This document shows positions 56,326 to 64,000 of a DNA stretch of 64,000 nt, piece by piece. The notes under the pieces are model-generated. The model saw nothing but the letters and a program-made list of their open reading frames with translations. It made no database searches and was not told the DNA's origin. The stretch is from Corynebacterium amycolatum SK46 (lineage in GTDB: Bacteria > Actinomycetota > Actinomycetes > Mycobacteriales > Mycobacteriaceae). The position numbers and the translations under genes were made by a program. Location of the stretch: the NCBI RefSeq assembly GCF_000173655.1, contig NZ_ABZU01000004.1, positions 1-64,000 of the forward strand, given 5' to 3'. How positions within the stretch are numbered: position 1 is the stretch's first letter; each line of letters starts with the position of its first letter.

Positions 56326-57938
56326 TACTGTGGCCCCAATCCGTGCTTCTTGGCCGGGCGAACCTCGCGCTTGTTACGCAGAACCGACAGTGCGTCAGCC
56401 ACACGCAGGCGGGTTTCCGCCGGGTCAATCACGTCGTCGACCAGTCCTCGCGAGGCGGCGACATACGGCGTCGAGAAGCGTGTCTTGTATTCGGCGATAC
56501 GCTCGTCGCGCACGCGCGCCTGCTCTTCCTCGTCGCCCGCGGCGGCAATTTCCTTTCGGAAGACCACGTTGACCGCGCCCTCTGCGCCCATCACTGCAAT
56601 TTCCGCGGTCGGCCATGCGAATACGTAGTCCGCGCCGAGGTCCTTCGAGCACATCGCCAGGTACGCACCGCCGTAGGCCTTACGCATGACGACGGTCACC
56701 TTGGGCACAGACGCTGCGGAGTATGCGTAGAGCATCTTTGCGCCGTGGCGGATGATGCCGCCGTGTTCCTGGGTGACGCCCGGCATGAAGCCAGGAACGT
56801 CAACCAGGGTGACCAGCGGGATATTAAAGGCATTGCAGAAGCGGATGAACTTGGCACCCTTGTCCGAGGAATTGATGTCCAGCACACCGGACATCACGTT
56901 CGGCTGGTTGGCGACAAAGCCCACGGTACGGCCCAAAACTCGACCAAAGCCGACAACCAGGTTGGTGGCAAAACCCGCCTGGCACTCGAGGAAGTCGCCA
57001 TTGTCCGCAATACGGATGATGACCTCGCGGACGTCGTAGCCCTTCTTGCCATCGACGGGGACGATGTCGCGGAGCTCTGGATCCGGCTCGGCGTCGAATA
57101 CCGGATCGACAACCGGTGGCTCTTCTGTGTTGTTCTGTGGCAGGAAGCTTAAGAGCTTCTGCGCAATCAGGATGGCCTGCTCGTCATCATCGGCGACGAA
57201 GTCGATATTGCCGGCCTTGCCCATGTGCGCATCAGCACCACCCAGCTGCTCAGGGGTGACTTCCTCACCTGTGACCGACTTGATAACGCCCGGTCCGGTG
57301 ATAAACATTTGCGCGTTGCGGGTCTGAATGATGAAGTCGGTCAACGCCGGCGAGTAGGCAGCACCACCGGCGCACGGGCCCGCAATGATGGACACCTGCG
57401 GCACCAGACCAGACAGCCACACGTTGTTGTAGAAGACCTGACCATAGCCCGACAGAGAGTCAATACCCTCTTGAATCCGGGCACCGCCGGAGTCGTTGAT
57501 GAACACGAACGGAGTGCCATTGTCGGCAGCGGCACGCATGGTGGCCGCAACCTTGCGGGACTGTGTTTCACCGGCGGAGCCACCCATGACAGTGAAGTCC
57601 TGGGAGGCGACGTGCACTGCGCGGCCGAGAACCGCGGCAGTGCCGGTGACCACGCCGTCAGCAGGCGCGTCGGCGGTGTCCATGCCGAAGTCGGTGGTGC
57701 GGTGAGTCATGAACATGCCGGTTTCACGGAACGTGCCCTCGTCGACGAAGTTGTCGATACGCTCGCGGGCAGTCATCTTCCCACGTTCGTGCTGCTTGGC
57801 CTGGCGGGCTTCACCGCCACCGGCCTCCACACGCTGGCGCTGCGCATCCAAATAATCCAGGCGCTCCGCCATCGAGGCATCGACGCCCGGCGCGACGGCA
57901 TCCGCCGAATTCGGCTGGTTTGCTGAACTTTGCGACAT
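56325..57938 (-). CDS. Transcarboxylase 12S subunit (methylmalonyl-CoA carboxyltransferase)
   Basis: The 12S subunit moves the carboxyl group of methylmalonyl-CoA to biotin. The 537-residue protein has the two crotonase-like halves of acyl-CoA carboxylase beta proteins: FVFINDSGGARIQEGIDSL and PCAGGAAYSPALTDFI in the first, and LVTLVDVPGFMPGVTQEHGGIIRHGAKMLYAYS and KAYGGAYLAM in the second. It lies 23 bases after the 5S gene and has a GGGAG site. On its own it could be a propionyl-CoA carboxylase beta subunit; the neighbours identify it as transcarboxylase. Confidence 0.9.
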   Translation of the reverse strand: MSQSSANQPNSADAVAPGVDASMAERLDYLDAQRQRVEAGGGEARQAKQHERGKMTARERIDNFVDEGTFRETGMFMTHRTTDFGMDTADAPADGVVTGTAAVLGRAVHVASQDFTVMGGSAGETQSRKVAATMRAAADNGTPFVFINDSGGARIQEGIDSLSGYGQVFYNNVWLSGLVPQVSIIAGPCAGGAAYSPALTDFIIQTRNAQMFITGPGVIKSVTGEEVTPEQLGGADAHMGKAGNIDFVADDDEQAILIAQKLLSFLPQNNTEEPPVVDPVFDAEPDPELRDIVPVDGKKGYDVREVIIRIADNGDFLECQAGFATNLVVGFGRVLGRTVGFVANQPNVMSGVLDINSSDKGAKFIRFCNAFNIPLVTLVDVPGFMPGVTQEHGGIIRHGAKMLYAYSAASVPKVTVVMRKAYGGAYLAMCSKDLGADYVFAWPTAEIAVMGAEGAVNVVFRKEIAAAGDEEEQARVRDERIAEYKTRFSTPYVAASRGLVDDVIDPAETRLRVADALSVLRNKREVRPAKKHGLGPQ

Positions 57939-57961
57939 TGCTATCTCTTCTCCCGATGTTC

Positions 57962-59458
57962 TTAGGCGGGTTCCACCTGGACGGTCTGCGAGCGACCGCC
58001 GACGGTGACCTTGTAGCGGATTGGCTCGCGAATGGCATTGGCAGCGCCAGAGGCCTGCTCTGCCTCGCGCTTAAGCTGCTCGGCGGTCTTGCCGACGTTC
58101 TTCGGCCCCTCGCCGCGAGTGGTGAAGAATCCCGGCGCGACGGATGGGAACAGAGCGTTGGTCAAGACGTCTTCCGCAGTGCCGTTGTAGCCGTCGAGCT
58201 CCTTGGCCTCCTCGACCAGGTCATCCCACTCTGGCTCGAGCAGATCAGCCGGACGGACAGTGATTTCTTCCTTCTTGGTCTGCTCCGCTGCCTGCTTGAT
58301 CAGCTCTGGGTTGCGCTCACCCGGGCACTGGCCGTAGTAACCGAGCATGAGGTCGGCGAACTCGGCGGTCATGACCTTGTAACGCCCCATCAGCACATTG
58401 AACACAGCCTGCGTACCGACGATCTGCGAGCTCGGCGTCACCAGCGGTGGGTAACCTGCGTCCTTGCGAACGATTGGCACCTCTCGCATAACCTCATCGA
58501 CGCGGTCGCCCGCGCCCTGGGCCTTGAGCTGGTTTTCCATGTTCGACAACATGCCACCTGGAATCTGCGACATGAAGATGTCGGTGTTGACCAGGGTCTT
58601 GGACTCGAACTCTGCGTACTTCGGACGTACCTTGCGGAAGTGGTCACGAATCGTAATCAGATTGTCCATGTTCAGGTCGGTGGTGTAGCCGGTCCCCTCC
58701 AGCATCTCCACCAGTGACTCGGTCGGGTTATGCCCCGGACCAAGCGACATCGACGAAATTGCCGTGTCCACAACATCCGCACCAGCTTCGATGGCCTTCA
58801 TCAAAGTCACCATCGTCACACCGGTGGTCGAGTGACAGTGGACGTTAATCTGGGTGTCCTCGCCGTAAGTTTCCTTGATACCGCGGATGATGTCGTAAGC
58901 CGGCTGGGGTTTCAGCAGTGCTGCCATGTCCTTCAACGCAATGGAATCTGCACCCATATCCAGTAGACGACCAGCGAGCTTTACGTACCCGTCGACGTCG
59001 TGAAGCGGAGACGTCGTGTAGCAGATCGTGCCCTGCGCATGCTTGTCGACGTTCTTGACCGCGCGCATGGCGTGCTCGAGATTGCGTGGGTCGTTGAGGG
59101 CGTCGAAAACGCGGAATACGTCCATGCCGTTTTCTGCGGACTTTTCGACGAATTTGTCGACCACCATGTCTTCGTAGTGGCGGTAGCCGAGCAAGTTCTG
59201 GCCGCGCAGCAGCATCTGCAGGCGACTGTTGGGCATCAACTTGCGGAATGTTCGCAGGCGCTCCCAGGGGTCTTCGTTAAGGAAGCGGATGCAGGCGTCG
59301 AAGGTTGCGCCACCCCAGCACTCCACACTCCAAAAACCGGCCTTGTCCATTTCTTCACAGACATCGACCATGTCTTCCATAGCCATTCGCGTTGCCATGA
59401 GGCTCTGATGAGCGTCTCGGAACGCTACTTCCGTTACACCAATGCTTCGTGGACTCAT
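57962..59458 (-). CDS. Transcarboxylase 5S subunit (pyruvate carboxyltransferase)
   Basis: The 5S subunit moves the carboxyl group from biotin to pyruvate, giving oxaloacetate. The 498-residue protein has FRDAHQSLMATRM, WGGATFDACIRFLNEDPWERL, LQMLLRGQNLLGYRHY, the carbamylated-lysine region ALKDMAALLKPQPAYDII and the metal histidines in HCHSTTGVT. It reads closely like the P. freudenreichii 5S subunit over its whole length and lacks the biotin carboxylase of pyruvate carboxylase. The ATG at 59458 (MSPRSIGVTE) is used; the longer frame adds unrelated residues. Confidence 0.9.
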   Translation of the reverse strand: MSPRSIGVTEVAFRDAHQSLMATRMAMEDMVDVCEEMDKAGFWSVECWGGATFDACIRFLNEDPWERLRTFRKLMPNSRLQMLLRGQNLLGYRHYEDMVVDKFVEKSAENGMDVFRVFDALNDPRNLEHAMRAVKNVDKHAQGTICYTTSPLHDVDGYVKLAGRLLDMGADSIALKDMAALLKPQPAYDIIRGIKETYGEDTQINVHCHSTTGVTMVTLMKAIEAGADVVDTAISSMSLGPGHNPTESLVEMLEGTGYTTDLNMDNLITIRDHFRKVRPKYAEFESKTLVNTDIFMSQIPGGMLSNMENQLKAQGAGDRVDEVMREVPIVRKDAGYPPLVTPSSQIVGTQAVFNVLMGRYKVMTAEFADLMLGYYGQCPGERNPELIKQAAEQTKKEEITVRPADLLEPEWDDLVEEAKELDGYNGTAEDVLTNALFPSVAPGFFTTRGEGPKNVGKTAEQLKREAEQASGAANAIREPIRYKVTVGGRSQTVQVEPA

Positions 59459-59730
59459 AATTCCAAAAGTAAAGGCCTTTGGGAATCTTCGCGCGTTGGT
59501 GACCGCGAATATTGGGGATTCGGTGCCCACCAAGGTGCGTTTGGAACGTCAAATTGCCCACTTGCAGGGTTAAATACTTATTTTCGCGCGAAGTTTATGC
59601 ACTTAACCGTTCGACTCGATTTTTTCTTGGGGGTCGTTTTTGCGAAGTGCGCTCGACAGATGGGACGAATGGCGCGCCCACACGGGACCGAAAAGGCTCA
59701 TGTTTTTTACAAAACGGTTAAGGTAGTCAC

Positions 59731-61872
<2,142 letters not shown>

Positions 61873-61923
61873 CCGCGTCCGCATTGGGTGTAGGGGCCTG
61901 GGCCTGGGGTTGGGCCCTACACA

Positions 61924-61969
61924 AAAATCCCCTGTCGGCGGAAGTTTTCTTCCACTGACAGGGGATTTT
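61924..61969 (+). terminator. Terminator after glgX
   Basis: Arms AAAATCCCCTGTC and GACAGGGGATTTT form a 13-pair stem, with an inner pairing of GGAAG/CTTCC. Both ends are T-rich on their own strand, so it can also serve the convergent HigA-like gene. Confidence 0.88.
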
Positions 61970-62043
61970 CGGCTCTGAGTTCAACTCAAAACAGGGATTG
62001 GGTCAACACAGCACTGCGGGAGCCGAGCTGGCGTGAAGTCTTC

Positions 62044-62286
62044 TTACGCAGATGCGCGCATATTGAACTCCGCCTGAGAGTTCAACCAGTACTCCGGCTC
62101 GGTGTCAAAGTAGTCGGACAGTCGATTTGCGAGGTCAGTGGTGACCGCAGTGCGGCCGGTGCGAAAGCGCTCCAGAGTTGAGCTTGGCACGCCGATGGCA
62201 AGAGCCAGTCGGTAAATAGAGAGGTGTCGCGGCTCGAGGAAATTATCGTTCAAGATAGAACCAGGGTGCACAGGATGCGTGCTCAA
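62044..62286 (-). CDS. HigA-family antitoxin-like helix-turn-helix protein (no HigB seen)
   Basis: The 80-residue protein has the HigA layout: HPGSILNDNFLEPRHLSIYRLALAIGVPSSTLERFRTGRTAVTTDLANRLSDYFDTEPEYWLN, an XRE helix-turn-helix with the family's HPG and WLN marks. The TTG at 62286 has AAGGAG upstream. HigB toxins are normally encoded directly upstream of higA, but the 323 bases to the right hold no HigB-like frame. It may act as a free regulator or be the remainder of a lost pair. Confidence 0.78.
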   Translation of the reverse strand: MSTHPVHPGSILNDNFLEPRHLSIYRLALAIGVPSSTLERFRTGRTAVTTDLANRLSDYFDTEPEYWLNSQAEFNMRASA

Positions 62287-62609
62287 AATGTTTACTCCTT
62301 ATTTCATCGCTTCACTGGCATACGTTGTTTCCGCTTTGCCCTTCGCTTGAGCCCGAAAGCTCGAACGACCAGTTACCGCCGTTCGTCGAAAAGTATAAGG
62401 AGCGCCCGCTCAAAATGCATCCGGACATTTAATCCCCCAAAACATGTGGTTTTCAGGGGTACAGGCACCCCCACTGCCCGAACGCTCCATAAATATTCCT
62501 ATTTCTGTGGACATTTCCACACTGTCGAAAGCCACATATACCCGGCGAGAATCGCAGGTACCGCAGCCTCTATGGGGCTCAATCCGCCATCGGCGCTACC
62601 ATCTAGTGC
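62287..62609. other. Intergenic region between the HigA-like and DnaQ-BRCT genes
   Basis: The region holds the two divergent promoters and the AAGGAG site of the HigA-like gene. No HigB-like toxin, tRNA or strong repeat is visible. Short frames are not convincing. Confidence 0.6.
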
Positions 62610-64000
62610 ATGATTACGACCACGCCATCCTCCGAGCCCGCCGTCGTCTTCGAGCTCACCGGCGACACGGTGACTATTACCGCAGATGGGCTCCGCCTTA
62701 CCCACACCATCAACACGGCTAGCACCGCCCCCGCAAAGCCCCTCCCGCTTGCCGACGTTGCCGAGGTCGCATCGGCAAGTAAAAACGGTGTCTATACTCC
62801 GGCCAACCGCTTCTTCCCCGGCACGGTGGACCTCGGGGTAGCTTTGCCAAAGGCCCGTGTGATGTCTCATCGCCAAGCAGCAGCGCAGTTGCTGGCTGAC
62901 CTCATGGCGGAGATGGCCAAGCATCCGGAGTTCTACAATTCAGCAGATGCTTTTACTTCCACGTTGATGCCGTGGGTGGCACAGCGCGCGGCGGTCACCG
63001 AAGGCGTGAGTGTGGTTGGGGGCGCGGGCGACGTCGTTAAGCAGTCTGTGCCCTTTGCACCGCTTCCTACTGGGGATGAGGTTGCGGCATCGGACATCGC
63101 ACCGTTTGCAGCGTTCGATGTAGAGACAGCGAACGAAGACACCGGCTCGATTATTCAGCTTGGCGTTGCGGTCGTGCGTGGCGGGAAGGTGACGGAGCGT
63201 TATTCCTGGATGTGCCGTCCGCCAAAGGGGCTGGAGTATTTTGATGAAGCCAATGTCGCGATTCATGGCATCACGGCGGCGGATGTGGCCGGTGAGCCGT
63301 CATTTCCGGAGCAGCTGGCGAAGTTTGTTGACGTCGTCGGGGATTTGGACGTAGTTGCTCACAATGCGCGGTTTGATTTCACAGCCCTGTCGCGGGCGTG
63401 CCGGGCGGAAGGCATTCCAGCACCGAAGCTGAATTTTGCGTGTACTTATATGTGGGCTCGGCAGATGCAGTTGGGGCTGCCCAATTTGAAGCTGCCTACG
63501 TTGGCGGAGGCCGCAGGGGCGTCGCTGGAGAATCATCATGATGCGACGGCGGATGCGGTCGCATGTGCTGAGGTAGCGCTGTGGTTGATGGAGCAGCAGC
63601 GCGCGACATCGGTGGCTGATTTGAGCCAGAAGGTCTCGCTGAGCTTGGGCCAGATTGGCAGTGGACGAGTGCGGATGGTGCGCTATGACCCGTCTGGTGT
63701 CGCCAGCACTGGTGCCGGGACCAACGCGGGAACTGGTGCTGGTGCGCAGTCCGGCAGTTCCGCGCCGTCACGTCGGCCGCGTCGCAATGCGAAATGGGAT
63801 GCAGCCAAGACACCGGACACCATTCCAGACCCAAATCCGGACGCGGATCCAAGCGGCCTCCTGTACCAGCAGCGGGTGACACTGACCGGTGATTTTGCAC
63901 CGTATGACAAGGGCTTTCTGTGGGACAAGATTGCCTTTGCAGGTGCGAATATCAATAAGGGAGTCACGAAGAAAACGACCATTTTGGTCGCCGGTCCGTG
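62610..64000 (+). CDS. DnaQ-family 3'-5' exonuclease with BRCT domain (gene runs off the window)
   Basis: The visible 463 residues hold an uncharacterised N-terminal domain (about 1-160), an RNase T/DnaQ exonuclease and the start of a BRCT domain. The exonuclease has ExoI FAAFDVETAN near residue 168, ExoII VVAHNARFDFTAL near 250, and ExoIII HHDATADAVACAEVAL near 308. A Gly/Ser/Pro-rich linker follows. The BRCT part (QRVTLTGDFAPYDKGFLWDKIAFAGANI, KKTTILVAG) begins near 420. The protein may edit or repair DNA; BRCT suggests binding to nicked or partner-bound DNA. The stop lies beyond 64000. Confidence 0.85.
   Translation, partial: MITTTPSSEPAVVFELTGDTVTITADGLRLTHTINTASTAPAKPLPLADVAEVASASKNGVYTPANRFFPGTVDLGVALPKARVMSHRQAAAQLLADLMAEMAKHPEFYNSADAFTSTLMPWVAQRAAVTEGVSVVGGAGDVVKQSVPFAPLPTGDEVAASDIAPFAAFDVETANEDTGSIIQLGVAVVRGGKVTERYSWMCRPPKGLEYFDEANVAIHGITAADVAGEPSFPEQLAKFVDVVGDLDVVAHNARFDFTALSRACRAEGIPAPKLNFACTYMWARQMQLGLPNLKLPTLAEAAGASLENHHDATADAVACAEVALWLMEQQRATSVADLSQKVSLSLGQIGSGRVRMVRYDPSGVASTGAGTNAGTGAGAQSGSSAPSRRPRRNAKWDAAKTPDTIPDPNPDADPSGLLYQQRVTLTGDFAPYDKGFLWDKIAFAGANINKGVTKKTTILVAGP

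Overview
The window is a stretch of a high-GC actinobacterial chromosome, most likely a Corynebacterium. The glutamate dehydrogenase has the 447-residue corynebacterial form, there are Ltp-type surface proteins and a DUF4921/HIT protein, and the his cluster carries the two extra membrane genes (a small membrane protein and an MFS permease) known from corynebacteria. The trp and his arrangement, however, is the Mycobacterium-like one: his(DCB..HA-impA-FI), then trpE, a membrane protein, trpC-trpB-trpA, lgt and pyk. No trpF, trpD or trpG is present. A complete propionibacterial-type transcarboxylase operon suggests a propionate-forming or propionate-using species. C. amycolatum or a relative would fit, but this is inference only.

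Layout. 1-10 kb: the end of an mprF-type lipid flippase/synthetase gene with a partner membrane esterase, a PLP aminotransferase, coaE, a glutathionyl-hydroquinone-reductase homologue preceded by two tiny membrane ORFs, rpsA and polA. 10-12.2 kb: a TetR regulator, a DUF368 (polyprenyl-phosphate translocase family) protein and a tRNA with a CAA anticodon. 12.3-15.5 kb: an accessory island that looks AT-richer than its surroundings. It holds a decayed IS3-family end, a long palindrome, a secreted ribonuclease-like toxin with a coupled putative immunity gene, broken small genes and an Ltp-domain surface protein. 15.8-20 kb: malic enzyme and an amino-acid ABC transporter. 20-25.6 kb: TauE-type permease, gdhA, DUF4921 protein and an M20 amidohydrolase. 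25.7-43 kb: pyk, lgt, the trp genes and the his genes, interrupted by a phosphatase-like gene that has lost its catalytic cysteine. 43.2-47.4 kb: three uncharacterised helical-repeat genes, two of which look paralogous. 47.4-54 kb: nadABC, two mycobacterial-type conserved genes, bioB and a divergent TetR regulator. 54-59.5 kb: an Na+/H+ antiporter-family gene and the transcarboxylase operon (5S, 12S, a small subunit, 1.3S). 59.7-64 kb: glgX, an orphan HigA-like regulator and a DnaQ-BRCT exonuclease gene cut by the window end.

How the genes work together. Most of the window is biosynthetic core: histidine and tryptophan share PriA if no trpF exists elsewhere, and NAD and biotin synthesis are adjacent. 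Biotin supply links to the biotin-dependent transcarboxylase, and malic enzyme, pyruvate kinase and transcarboxylase all act at the pyruvate/C4 node. The least described parts are the 13-14.7 kb toxin/immunity island, the three-gene repeat-protein cassette and the small-ORF family with an RFTR..LLH..KRK motif. Start sites were revised wherever a ribosome-binding site, family length or gene overlap argued for it.
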